DNA from: Asaia lannensis NBRC 102526
GTDB taxonomy: Bacteria > Pseudomonadota > Alphaproteobacteria > Acetobacterales > Acetobacteraceae
Length of the DNA: 64,000 nucleotides
Assembly (NCBI RefSeq): GCF_024054035.1
Contig: NZ_JAMXQU010000005.1
Location: forward strand, 124,001-188,000
Direction: 5' to 3'
In this document: one piece after another, positions 54,266 to 62,781 of the stretch
Layout of the letters: the number at the start of each line of letters is the position of its first letter
Position numbering within the stretch: the first letter of the stretch is position 1
Position numbers and translations under genes: made by a program
Notes under the pieces: generated by a model
What the model was told of the DNA's origin: nothing
Seen by the model: only the letters and a program-made list of their open reading frames with translations
Database searches by the model: none

Positions 54266-56059
54266 TCAGGACTTCTTCGCAGGAAGGAAGGTCGCAAGCA
54301 TCTCCTTGGCCGATCCACGAATGACATCGAGCAGTTCAGGCTCGGTCGGCAGGGACGACAGGAACGCTTTCGCCTGTTGCAGGGTGATATGAGGCGGTAG
54401 CGGGGGCACGTCGGGATCGGTTCTGGCTTCGAGAATGACAGGACGATCTGCGCTCAGAGCCTCTTCCCACGCGCCGGCGATCTGATCCGGGTGATCGACC
54501 AGAATGCCCTTGAGGTCGAGGAGTTCGGCATATTTGTGATAGGGGAAATCGGGGATGGACTGTGTGGCAGTCGTCTTGCCCTCGCCGAGCTGGACGCGCT
54601 CTTCCCATGTCACCTGATTGAGATCCTGGTTATTGAGAACCAGAACGATCAGTTTCGGATTTTCCCACTGCTTCCAGTATTTGGAAATCGTGATCATGAC
54701 ATTCAGTCCGTTCATCTGCATCGCGCCATCGCCCATGCAGGCAATGACGGTGCGTTCGGGGAACGCCATTTTGGCAGCGACCGCATAGGGCGTGCCAGCC
54801 CCCAGAGAGGCGAGGCCGCCTGAGAGGGATGCTTTCATTCCACGGCGTATTTTGATGTCACGCGCAAACCAGTTGGCGACCGAGCCTGAATCGGCGGTGA
54901 TAATGGCGTTTTCCGGCAGGAGAGGGGACAATTCCCAGAACACGCGTTGCGGATTGACCGGATTGGCATCTGTCATGGCGCGTGCTTCGAGCACCTTCCA
55001 CCATGTCTCGACCTCTTTTTCGATTTTCTCGCGCCAGCTGCGATCGCTCTTGCGCTGTAAAAGCGGGATAAGGGCGCGAAGGGTGGCCGTGCTGTCTCCC
55101 TGCAGGCAGACTTCCATGGGGTAGCGAAGAGACAGATTGGACCCGTTGATGTCGATCTGCACCCCACGTGCCTGACCCGGATCGGGCAGAAACTCGCTAT
55201 AGGGATATGCGGAGCCGACCATCAGGAACGTATCGCATTCCTTCATCAGGTCCCAGGACGGTTTGGTGCCGAGCAGACCGAGCGATCCGGTTACATAGGG
55301 CAGTTCGTCCGGCACGGCTGCCTTGCCAAGAAGAGCCTTGGCGATGCCTGCGCCGAGCAGATCGGCAATGGCGATCAGTTCGTCCGTCGCATCGAGCGCG
55401 CCCGCGCCGGCCAGTATGGCGACTTTCTTGCCCGAATTCAGGATTTCGGCTGCGGCCTGCAATCCGTGCATTTCGGGCACGGGGCTGATAACGGTCTCGC
55501 CAATGCCGGTATGGGTAAAGCCATGCGCCACAGGCGCGTCCTTGTAGGGCAGTTCCTGCAGGTCATTGGGAACGATCACGATCGTTGGGGCGCGCTTGTC
55601 GCGGGCAATGCGAACGGCACGGTCGATGGCATGGCGCATCTGCGTAGGCTCGGTAACCGTGACGATATATTCGGACCCGACATCCTTGCAGAGCGATTGC
55701 AGATCGACTTCCTGCTGGTAGTTCGAACCCATACAGGTGCGGGCCTGCTGCCCCATGATGGCAACGACACCGACATGGTCGAGCTTGGCGTCATACAACC
55801 CGTTGAGCAGATGGATGGCCCCCGGCCCGGATGTTGCAAAACACAGACCGACCTGACCCGTGAATTTTGCATGAGCCGATGCCATGAAGGCGGCCATTTC
55901 CTCATGGCGAACCTGCACATATTCGATGCGCCCTGCATCGATCTCATGCTGCAGTGCTACATCGATGCCGCCTGCACCATCGCCGGGATAACCATAGGCT
56001 CTTTTGAGTCCCCATTCCTGGAGGCGTTTCCACATGAACTCGCTGACATTCATGGACAT
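54266..56059 (-). CDS. TPP-dependent pyruvate-oxidase-like enzyme
   Basis: 597 aa. The three ThDP domains are visible: the activating glutamate in VRHEEMAAFMASAHAKFTG (about residue 53), a central FAD/nucleotide-like domain, and the cofactor motif MGDGAMQMNGLNVMITISKYW ending VLVLNNQDLN. The family is pyruvate oxidase/acetolactate synthase, closest in layout to PoxB-type enzymes that turn pyruvate into acetate and CO2 and pass electrons to quinone. No signal peptide. GGAG lies 11 bases before ATG 56059. It heads the four-gene operon and is divergent from a lactate-dehydrogenase-like gene, which fits lactate to pyruvate to acetate. Confidence 0.85.
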   Translation of the reverse strand: MSMNVSEFMWKRLQEWGLKRAYGYPGDGAGGIDVALQHEIDAGRIEYVQVRHEEMAAFMASAHAKFTGQVGLCFATSGPGAIHLLNGLYDAKLDHVGVVAIMGQQARTCMGSNYQQEVDLQSLCKDVGSEYIVTVTEPTQMRHAIDRAVRIARDKRAPTIVIVPNDLQELPYKDAPVAHGFTHTGIGETVISPVPEMHGLQAAAEILNSGKKVAILAGAGALDATDELIAIADLLGAGIAKALLGKAAVPDELPYVTGSLGLLGTKPSWDLMKECDTFLMVGSAYPYSEFLPDPGQARGVQIDINGSNLSLRYPMEVCLQGDSTATLRALIPLLQRKSDRSWREKIEKEVETWWKVLEARAMTDANPVNPQRVFWELSPLLPENAIITADSGSVANWFARDIKIRRGMKASLSGGLASLGAGTPYAVAAKMAFPERTVIACMGDGAMQMNGLNVMITISKYWKQWENPKLIVLVLNNQDLNQVTWEERVQLGEGKTTATQSIPDFPYHKYAELLDLKGILVDHPDQIAGAWEEALSADRPVILEARTDPDVPPLPPHITLQQAKAFLSSLPTEPELLDVIRGSAKEMLATFLPAKKS

Positions 56060-56329
56060 GGCTGTGATGCTCCGGCGATTGGCTGTGTGGCACAGGAACG
56101 TCGCGTCAAGCCGGAATGTTCATTCACATACTTTGTAAAATTATTTTATATTCATGAACTCGGATGAGCCCGCCCCGCTTTGTTGAGCGTTATCAACGGT
56201 GGGAAATGAAATGCGACGGTGCCGCCTTGCCTCACATTAACGTGACGGCAACGGAGTAGTGTCCCGGGCTCCGCCCATCGTTGTGATTTCATTGGCGTTT
56301 GCCCAGCACGATCTATCCGGAGGTTCTCC

Positions 56330-57532
56330 ATGTCCATGACGGCCAAGCGGCGTTTGCACGATATCTATCGGCTTACTGATTTCGAAAAGGCGGTGAAGCG
56401 CTATCTGCCAAAAGCGGTTTATGAGTACGTGCGCAACGGTGCCGGGTCGGAAATCAGCCTGCGTCGCAACAGGGCGGTTTTTCAACGCTATCTATGGCGT
56501 CCCTATCGTTTGCGTGACGTCTCGTCTCTGGATACGAAAATCACGCTGTTTGGAGAGACCTACGATCAGCCCTTCGGTTTTGCGCCCACGGGTGGAGCCG
56601 CCATGACCCGCTATGACGCCGACCGTATCGAGGCTGCCGCAGCGCGACGTCATAATCTGTTCTATGCCCTGTCGGCCAATTCGCTGACACCGCTTGAAGA
56701 AATCATACGCATCAATCCGCGCAGCTGGTTTGCGGCGTACCTGCCCAGCGATATGGCGGTGATCGACGGTATGATCGATCGTGTGCAGAAGGCGGGTTAT
56801 CCTGTTCTTCTCATAACCTGCGACGTGCCTGTCCCAGCACAGCGCATTGCGGAAACGAAGGCCGGATATTCTATGCCTATCCGGCCTAATCTACGTTCCA
56901 CTCTGGGGGGGATTGTCCATCCGGGCTGGACGTTCGGTACGCTTGGGCGCACGATCCTGCGGGACAGGAACCCCAGGATCGTGAATATACGCCCCAAGGG
57001 CGGACCGGGACTTTTTTCCAGTGAAATCGCAGCGGTCGGTGGATCTCCCCATTTTACCTGGGATCATATCCGCCATATCCGTGCACGCTGGAAAGGCAAA
57101 CTGGTGCTCAAGGGTCTTTTGCGCCCCGAGGATGCGGCCGAGGCTGCCAGTATCGGGGTGGATGGTATCGGCATATCGGATCATGGCGCGCGCCTGCTGG
57201 ATTCGACGATAGCGCCACTCGAAGTACTGGGAGAGATGAAAAAAGCGGCCGGTTCCATGGCGGTTCTTGCCGATAGCGGTTTTCGCTGCGGCGGGGATGT
57301 TCTCAAGGCCATGGCACTGGGGGCCGATGCCGTCATGCTCGGCCGTCCATTCCTCCAGGCCTGCGCTCTTGCGGGTGGGGCAGGGCTCGACAAAGCCGTA
57401 TCAATCCTGAAAACCGAAATCAGTCGTGATCTCGCTCTTCTTGGGGTCACATCGATCGAGGCGCTGGATCGTGACCTGCTCAAGGATCTCGGTGAAATGC
57501 ATTCTGCAGAACGCGCACCGGATTACGTCTGA
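56330..57532 (+). CDS. FMN-dependent alpha-hydroxy-acid dehydrogenase (L-lactate dehydrogenase-like)
   Basis: 400 aa. TIM-barrel flavoenzyme: LTDFEKAVKRYLPKAVYEYV, FGFAPTGGAAMTRYDADR, the active-site SDHGARLLDSTIAP (catalytic His; more usual is NHGGRQLD), and DSGFRCGGDVLKAMALGADAVMLGRPF. It oxidizes L-lactate or another 2-hydroxy acid and reduces the quinone pool. GGAGG lies 6 bases before ATG 56330. The divergent pyruvate-oxidase-like gene and a downstream catalase support lactate oxidation; if the enzyme used O2 it would make peroxide. Mandelate or glycolate are alternative substrates. Confidence 0.88.
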   Translation: MSMTAKRRLHDIYRLTDFEKAVKRYLPKAVYEYVRNGAGSEISLRRNRAVFQRYLWRPYRLRDVSSLDTKITLFGETYDQPFGFAPTGGAAMTRYDADRIEAAAARRHNLFYALSANSLTPLEEIIRINPRSWFAAYLPSDMAVIDGMIDRVQKAGYPVLLITCDVPVPAQRIAETKAGYSMPIRPNLRSTLGGIVHPGWTFGTLGRTILRDRNPRIVNIRPKGGPGLFSSEIAAVGGSPHFTWDHIRHIRARWKGKLVLKGLLRPEDAAEAASIGVDGIGISDHGARLLDSTIAPLEVLGEMKKAAGSMAVLADSGFRCGGDVLKAMALGADAVMLGRPFLQACALAGGAGLDKAVSILKTEISRDLALLGVTSIEALDRDLLKDLGEMHSAERAPDYV

Positions 57533-57559
57533 GCGTTTCCAGATAACGGGCAAGGGGAG

Positions 57560-57578
57560 GGGGAGCGATAATCTCCCC
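57560..57578 (+). terminator. Hairpin after the hydroxy-acid dehydrogenase gene
   Basis: GGGGAG (57560-57565) and CTCCCC (57573-57578) form a perfect 6-bp stem with a 7-base loop, 27 bases past the stop. There is only a weak T-rich stretch later. The remaining bases to 57886 contain no convincing gene or site. Confidence 0.5.
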
Positions 57579-57886
57579 ACTCCGCTTTCGTGCTGTTTTA
57601 AGGCAATACAGACATGGCCGTTACGCCCATAGCGGCGCATTGCCATCTTTGTTCATCATATCTTTGATCAGGGGGTCAGATCTCTCATTCGGCAGGTTTA
57701 TAGCTCGATGTCCTGCCGTGACACTGTCGGTCAGAAGCGCTCTCGCGTCACGAAGGATCGACATCGGATCGTCACCTCCGGGCTTTCTGCCGTTTCACGC
57801 AACCAGTCCGGGTGCGATGCGCTTTTGAGAGTGGTGAGGTCGCCGACCTCTATTCTTCGTTTTCACTCGATCTGTGGAACTGGCCG

Positions 57887-59005
57887 ATGCGTTCTCCTGT
57901 TGCTTATCGTTCCGATATTGAAACGCTAGAGGCCAGCGAGGAGCAGGTCAAAAGCAAGCTGCTCGCGACGTTTCGGAAAATCATAACGGCCACACGGCGC
58001 GATCTCGGTCATGCTTCGCGTGGCGTGCACGCGAAAAGTCATGCCCTGCTCGATGGCAGGATCCATATTCCTTCAGGTCTGCCGCCGGAGCTGGCCCAGG
58101 GATTGTTCGCCCATCCCGGGTCTTTTCGCGTAACCGCGCGTTTATCTGCCATACCGGGCGATCCATTGCGCGATGCTGTATCCGGGCCAAGAGGTTTCGC
58201 GCTGAAAATACACGATGTGCCCGGCGCGTTGCTCGACGATAATCGCGGCGTCGCCGTTCAGGACTTTCTTTTTGCAAATGGGACGGTTTTCGGTGCCCCG
58301 GATGCAAAAGGGTTTCTGCAGATGCTGCGTGTTCTCGCATTGACCACAGATCGTGCCGAGGGAGCCAAGGCTCTGCTCTCACGCAGCCTGCGTTTCTTAC
58401 AGCGTGTTCTGTCTCGTTTTGCGGCGCGTAGTTCAGCGCTCGATGCTCTTGGTGGTTTTGCCCCGACTCATCCGTTGGGTGACCGCTTTCATTCTCAGGT
58501 GCCTGTGCGTTTTGGAGCCTATATCGGCAAGCTCGATCTGGTCCCTGAATCGGAGAGCTTTCGACGGCTCACCGGTCGGATGATCGATATCGATCATGAT
58601 CCGATTGCAATCAGGCGAGCGATACAGCGTGTCATGGCACAGGAGGGCGGACGCATGAGCCTGCGTGTGCAGCTTTGTCGCGATCTGGAGAAGCAGCCTG
58701 TCGAGTCTGCAACTGTCGAGTGGAACGAAACGCTCAGCCCGTTCCAGACGATTGCGAGCATCGAATTTCCCCCTCAGGTCAGCTGGAGTGAGAGCAGATC
58801 AAGGGAAATCGACGATAGTCTTTCGTTCTCGCCCTGGCATGGGCTGGTTGCCCATCGACCTCTGGGCAATATCATGCGCGCAAGACGCGCCGCCTATCCG
58901 TTTTCCTCACAACTGCGTGGCAGGCTGAACGGCTGTCCCATGCGCCTTGCCATGTCTGCGACGGACGATCAGCGGACCGCGAGAGAGAACGGCGCATCAT
59001 TGTAA
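57887..59005 (+). CDS. Catalase-family heme protein
   Basis: 372 aa from ATG 57887, preceded by GTGGA; an in-frame GTG/ATG earlier (57812) is possible. The catalase fold is clear: RGVHAKSHALLDGRIHIPSG with the essential histidine, GLFAHPGSFRVTARLSAIPGD, SGPRGFALKIHDVPG and VQDFLFANGTVF. It lacks the long C-terminal domain of classic catalases and matches the SrpA-like small group. It should remove or use peroxide. It lies 354 bases after the hydroxy-acid dehydrogenase on the same strand and may detoxify its by-product, though it could have its own promoter. Confidence 0.85.
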   Translation: MRSPVAYRSDIETLEASEEQVKSKLLATFRKIITATRRDLGHASRGVHAKSHALLDGRIHIPSGLPPELAQGLFAHPGSFRVTARLSAIPGDPLRDAVSGPRGFALKIHDVPGALLDDNRGVAVQDFLFANGTVFGAPDAKGFLQMLRVLALTTDRAEGAKALLSRSLRFLQRVLSRFAARSSALDALGGFAPTHPLGDRFHSQVPVRFGAYIGKLDLVPESESFRRLTGRMIDIDHDPIAIRRAIQRVMAQEGGRMSLRVQLCRDLEKQPVESATVEWNETLSPFQTIASIEFPPQVSWSESRSREIDDSLSFSPWHGLVAHRPLGNIMRARRAAYPFSSQLRGRLNGCPMRLAMSATDDQRTARENGASL

Positions 59006-59366
59006 CTGTGATTGTGACGGAAATAGCCGTCGGTTCGATCGCATCCGGAAGACTTTTTCGCCGGTAGGTTGGCCGTGTGTCAGCGCCCGCATGCTCTCAT
59101 ACCCTTACGGGCATCGCAGGTGGTGGGGGGTGATGCGTAGCCCGCCCGGCAGTGATTGCTGGGCCCCTGTCCCGCCCTCCCGTTATATCGAGCCAACACG
59201 CGGTAGATAAAAGTGCAGTATGCGTCGTGCTGTTGTCACGATGCTGGGCGTGTATGTCGCTGGCGGAGTCGAACCGCACTGGCTGCCCCGTGGCCCACCA
59301 GAAAGGCCGGTATACCCTGCCGGCAGGGGTGTGTTCGCTCTCGATAAAACGGTACCAGCTACGCCT
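59006..59366. other. Gene-free convergent region
   Basis: The catalase and DIP1984-family genes converge here. No open frame looks real. A perfect 14-base palindrome CCCTGCCGGCAGGG lies at 59315-59328. No T-run or clear terminator is seen. Confidence 0.5.
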
Positions 59367-59822
59367 TCATTCCAGTTCGATGTTCCAGTTGTGTTTTTGT
59401 ATCTCCACCTCCAGCAGGCGCAGTTTCTTGGAGTAAGTGTCTACCCGCTTCTGAACCTCGGCTACCGACACTGTCGGGCAAAACCGGACCTCGGATTTGG
59501 TTATGCGAGACTGCGTGACGGTTGCTTCTTTGGCAAGGTCGCGAAAAGTCGCTACACGCAAACGAAGCATATCGCGCTCAGCGAGAGCCTGGGTCATCGT
59601 CATGCCGTTATCGAGAACGGTCGATGCATTGGTCGCATTGATACGTGCGATCAGCAATTGCAGTTCGGCAATATCGCGATCGTATTGCAGCAGCAGTTCG
59701 TTCGGGTCTTCGGCGGGGGTATCGCCTTCCTGAACCTTTGCATTGCGGAGCAGGCGTGCCTTTAGCTGTTCCAGCTTTTTGGCAAGATCAGATCGTATCG
59801 TAAGAGCTTCAGCGAGAAACAC
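59367..59822 (-). CDS. DIP1984-family protein
   Basis: 151 aa. It matches the DIP1984 family by LAEALTIRSDLAKKLEQLKARLLRNAKVQEGD, then PAEDPNELLLQYDRDIAELQLLIARINATN, a coiled-coil-rich, all-helical protein. The true start is GTG 59822, because AAGGAGG lies 9 bases upstream and the usual family N terminus follows at once; a longer upstream frame has no family match. Function is unknown (one member was called septicolysin-like). It is cytoplasmic with no signal. Gene neighbours give no clue. Confidence 0.82.
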   Translation of the reverse strand: MFLAEALTIRSDLAKKLEQLKARLLRNAKVQEGDTPAEDPNELLLQYDRDIAELQLLIARINATNASTVLDNGMTMTQALAERDMLRLRVATFRDLAKEATVTQSRITKSEVRFCPTVSVAEVQKRVDTYSKKLRLLEVEIQKHNWNIELE

Positions 59823-60154
59823 GTCGATCTCCCTCCTTATCCTGTTTTGTGTGAACAATATTGCAGAACAGGGAAAGCTGCCATGCTGTATTGGCGTGCA
59901 AATTCGGATTTCCGTACGGAATGCACCGCGAAGTGATCGATGGAACAATGCCAATGCGATCGGGTGGAGGGATGAAGCATTTACTCTTTTTTTGGGTGGG
60001 ATTTTCATCGGGAATCACGGGTGGAAAGTGACGGTACGATATTTGCGAGTGAGGTCGTTCCCCGGCCTATGAATTTCATGTATTTATTTCAAAACGATTC
60101 TGCTTGTCTTTCGACAGGATCGCTTTTGTTTTTTAATATTACAAAAAGCCCGTC
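59823..60154. other. Divergent upstream region without genes
   Basis: About 330 bases between the DIP1984-family gene and the porin's Pho-box-like site. It is A/T-rich from about 60085 to 60150 (ATTTATTTC, TTTTTTAATATTACAAAAA), which suits promoters. No open frame or repeat of note. Confidence 0.45.
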
Positions 60155-60172
60155 TTGTCATAAAACCGTCAC
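60155..60172 (+). promoter_or_regulatory. Pho-box-like PhoB site upstream of OprO/OprP-type porin
   Basis: TTGTCATAAAACCGTCAC matches 16 of 18 positions of the PhoB box CTGTCATAWAWCTGTCAY, with both direct GTCA repeats 11 bases apart. A TTATAG-like -10 lies about 10 bases downstream (60182-60187), as expected for a PhoB-activated promoter, and the porin ATG is at 60238. This indicates phosphate-starvation control. Confidence 0.8.
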
Positions 60173-60237
60173 GTAACTGACTTATAGGCTCGTTTATAGC
60201 TGCGAACACTTAGTTCAGCTTATGGTTTATCAAGTTC

Positions 60238-62142
60238 ATGCGTGTTCGCTCCTTTCCGACCCTGTTGCTTCTGTGCGGGGTCGTCATTCCGTCCTTCGCT
60301 CTGACGCCTGCTGTCGCAAGCGGGGCTGATCGCGACGACGATATTGCGGCCTTGCGCCGCGAGATGCGCGAGATGCGGGCCCAGATGCAGGGACAGATCT
60401 CGGATTTGAGGCATGAACTGCAAAAAGAGCGTAATCTGCGCCACCGGGCGGAACTGGCACAGGCGCGTCCTGTTCCGACAAAAACCATCAAGACAGGGGG
60501 GACGTCCCACCACGATGTCTCTGCCGAACCGACACGGCTTGCCTCTGCTCATTCTGCTACCGCAGCGGCGACCGGACAACCAGCCGGACGGCCCGTAGCC
60601 TCCTCTTCCGTCTCGGACACGGCGCGTGCCGATACAGTTCCTGCGTCATCCGGCGCGGTCCAGGTGCCCTCGGAAACGATGCCATCGAAGGGTGGCGCGG
60701 GGTCTCGTATCGCGGCGCCTCCCGCTGCTGTACAGCTTGCCTCTGCCGGTCGTGGCGAGGGTAAACCGTCAAACCCGCAGGTGGCCTACGACACCCATCT
60801 CATTCCACCGCCCGATCACGGTCTGAACATGTCTCTGGCGGATTTCCGGCGGGCAACACGAACGGCTGAAACGGTCGATATCGGTGGTATCAGGATCGGT
60901 TTCCCCGCAGGTCGTCCGACCATTGCCTCAAGCGATGGTCTGTATGCCTTCTCAGTGGGACTGGTCATGCATCTGGATATTGGCGGCTTTCCGTCCAGTG
61001 GCGGCTCCGCTCAGGGGCAGACTGGCCGCTTCCCCAAAATGAATGAAAATGCGCGACGTCTGCGCCTTCCTCTGACATGGCGCTATGGCAACCTTCTGGC
61101 CAATCTGACGCCGGAATGGGGGCGCACGGTGGATGGTACGGCGGGGCTATATGAAGCCAATATGGTTTATAGCGGGTTCCACAACTCGCAGCTGACCGTC
61201 GGTTATTATCAGCCGCGTGTGACCATGCAGGATTCGGAATCCTCGAACGGGTTCATTCTCATGGAACGAGCATCGGTTTCCGAAATCGTCCGCCTGATTG
61301 CCGCAGGCGATACGCGCATGAGTCTGGGTGGGCGTACGCATCAGAAACGCTGGTATCTCGGGGCTTATCTCACCGGTCAGACCTATGGCGATCGCACGAA
61401 CGATCCGACTGTTTCCGACAGCCAGATGGGTGGGCTGCTGCGTGTGGCAGGGCGCCCTGTCGCCGCGAAAAACGTCGATCTGCATCTCGGCATGTCCTCG
61501 ACGATGTCTTTCAAGCGCAACCAGACTGCCCAGGGGCGTGTGCTGTCGCTGAGCGACCGTCCTGAAACACGCCTGACGAATGAGCGATTGATTTCGAGCG
61601 GGACCATCGCCGATGTCGGTAGGGTCTGGGCGATCGGTCCGGAAATTGCCCTGCGCTACAAAAACGCCCTGATCCAGGCCGAATATTATCATATCGGTGT
61701 CGATCGCACCGACGAGGCCAGAAAGAAGGGGCCTGCGCCCAATCTAGGTTTCGACGGCTATTATGTATCGGGCAGTTATACGCTGTTCGGTCAGCCGCGC
61801 CGTTACAGCCCCAAGGACGCCGCGTTCTCTGCGCCGGCGCCGAAAGAGGATTTCGATCTCTGGAACAACCAGTGGGGTGCACTCGAACTCGTCGGGCGAT
61901 GGAGCGTGATGGATTTCAACAGCAACGTCGCCCGCGACAAACCGGCCTCAGTCACTGGCGGAGTACGCGGCGGTGTTCAGACGGTCTGGTCGGGTGGGTT
62001 GAACTGGTACCTCAACCGGCATTACCGCATTCAGCTTCAATACAGCCATATCGACGCCACGCGCTCGCAAACCGTCGGGACGGTCAATACCAAGGGGCGT
62101 TCGGTCAACATGATTGGCAGTCGTATCCAGGCAGCCTTCTAG
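60238..62142 (+). CDS. Phosphate-selective porin (OprO/OprP family) with coiled-coil N terminus
   Basis: 634 aa. Signal peptide to about residue 28 (TPAVASG). A coiled coil of about 45 aa (DIAALRREMREMRAQMQGQI onward) and roughly 100 residues rich in Ala, Pro, Ser and Thr precede the barrel, which begins near VDIGGIRIGFPAG (about 215). The rest is beta-strand-rich, with repeats of LNWYLNRHYRIQLQYSHID type and a terminal phenylalanine (IQAAF). OprO/OprP porins admit phosphate or polyphosphate; the upstream Pho-box-like site agrees. The long linker is larger than in standard members. Confidence 0.85.
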   Translation: MRVRSFPTLLLLCGVVIPSFALTPAVASGADRDDDIAALRREMREMRAQMQGQISDLRHELQKERNLRHRAELAQARPVPTKTIKTGGTSHHDVSAEPTRLASAHSATAAATGQPAGRPVASSSVSDTARADTVPASSGAVQVPSETMPSKGGAGSRIAAPPAAVQLASAGRGEGKPSNPQVAYDTHLIPPPDHGLNMSLADFRRATRTAETVDIGGIRIGFPAGRPTIASSDGLYAFSVGLVMHLDIGGFPSSGGSAQGQTGRFPKMNENARRLRLPLTWRYGNLLANLTPEWGRTVDGTAGLYEANMVYSGFHNSQLTVGYYQPRVTMQDSESSNGFILMERASVSEIVRLIAAGDTRMSLGGRTHQKRWYLGAYLTGQTYGDRTNDPTVSDSQMGGLLRVAGRPVAAKNVDLHLGMSSTMSFKRNQTAQGRVLSLSDRPETRLTNERLISSGTIADVGRVWAIGPEIALRYKNALIQAEYYHIGVDRTDEARKKGPAPNLGFDGYYVSGSYTLFGQPRRYSPKDAAFSAPAPKEDFDLWNNQWGALELVGRWSVMDFNSNVARDKPASVTGGVRGGVQTVWSGGLNWYLNRHYRIQLQYSHIDATRSQTVGTVNTKGRSVNMIGSRIQAAF

Positions 62143-62175
62143 GAAGTCTCCCGGAAAGGCGGTCGTATCGTTCGT

Positions 62176-62781
62176 TCAGGAAGGTTTCGTGGTCAGGCGC
62201 GCCTCGTTCATGGGCAGGCTGCTGGCGATGCTGTCGGCAAGCTGGGTGAACAGCTTTTGCAGCAATGCTGCCTTGGCAGCATCGTCCGCCACGCTCCCCG
62301 TCACGCTGAGGTTGGCCCGTCCGTTACGTATGGCGCGTGACTCGATTCCGGGCAGATCCGTCCAGGAGGCAACAAGCATCGCCTGTCCCTGTTGCGTGAT
62401 ATCCATACGCTCGATTGTAATGGCCAGTCTGGTGTCTGGCGTCTGCTGGGGCGAATAGGCTGTGACCATGCGCTGCGGCCAATCCTGTGCGAGGCGCGCT
62501 ACGATCAGATCCGTCGCGGATTGGGAAAGCCGGCTTGCCCAACGACCGTTGCTGCTGCGCAGAAGGCGGCTGCCATCACGCAGCAGAATATCCTGCGTAT
62601 CGAGATAATCCGGCATGGCGATGCGAGGCACGTAAACGACGGGGGCATCGGCTTGTGCCAGTCTGCTCCCGTCGATGGGCGGCGCAATGGTATAGAATTG
62701 CACGGGTGCCGATGCGCAGGCTGAGAGCAGTCCTGTCAAAAGACCCATAAGCGACAGAGAGGTGCGAAGGCGCAGGGTCAT
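62176..62781 (-). CDS. PqiC-like outer-membrane lipoprotein of an MCE transport system
   Basis: 201 aa. A lipobox LLSAC (lipidated C22) follows a short signal. The body matches the ABC-type transport auxiliary lipoprotein family (PqiC/YmbA): VQFYTIAPP, VVYVPRIAMPDYLDTQDILLR and the later TRLAITIERMDI. It is thought to help the MCE ring reach the outer membrane. The ATG overlaps the MCE stop by 4 bases (ATGA), so the genes are one operon with the ATPase. Confidence 0.86.
   Translation of the reverse strand: MTLRLRTSLSLMGLLTGLLSACASAPVQFYTIAPPIDGSRLAQADAPVVYVPRIAMPDYLDTQDILLRDGSRLLRSSNGRWASRLSQSATDLIVARLAQDWPQRMVTAYSPQQTPDTRLAITIERMDITQQGQAMLVASWTDLPGIESRAIRNGRANLSVTGSVADDAAKAALLQKLFTQLADSIASSLPMNEARLTTKPS

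Noticed and set aside
57640-57828. Small plus-strand frame before the catalase gene
   Set aside because: No ribosome site or hydrophobic/structured pattern; likely chance.
59262-59276. T-arm-like GGTTCGACTCC (minus strand) suggesting a tRNA
   Set aside because: The 5' acceptor that should pair with AGCGACA is missing about 65 bases upstream, one T-stem pair mismatches, and no CCA end is seen.
59823-60008. Upstream extension of the DIP1984-family gene
   Set aside because: A strong AAGGAGG site sets the start at GTG 59822, where family similarity begins; the extension has no match.
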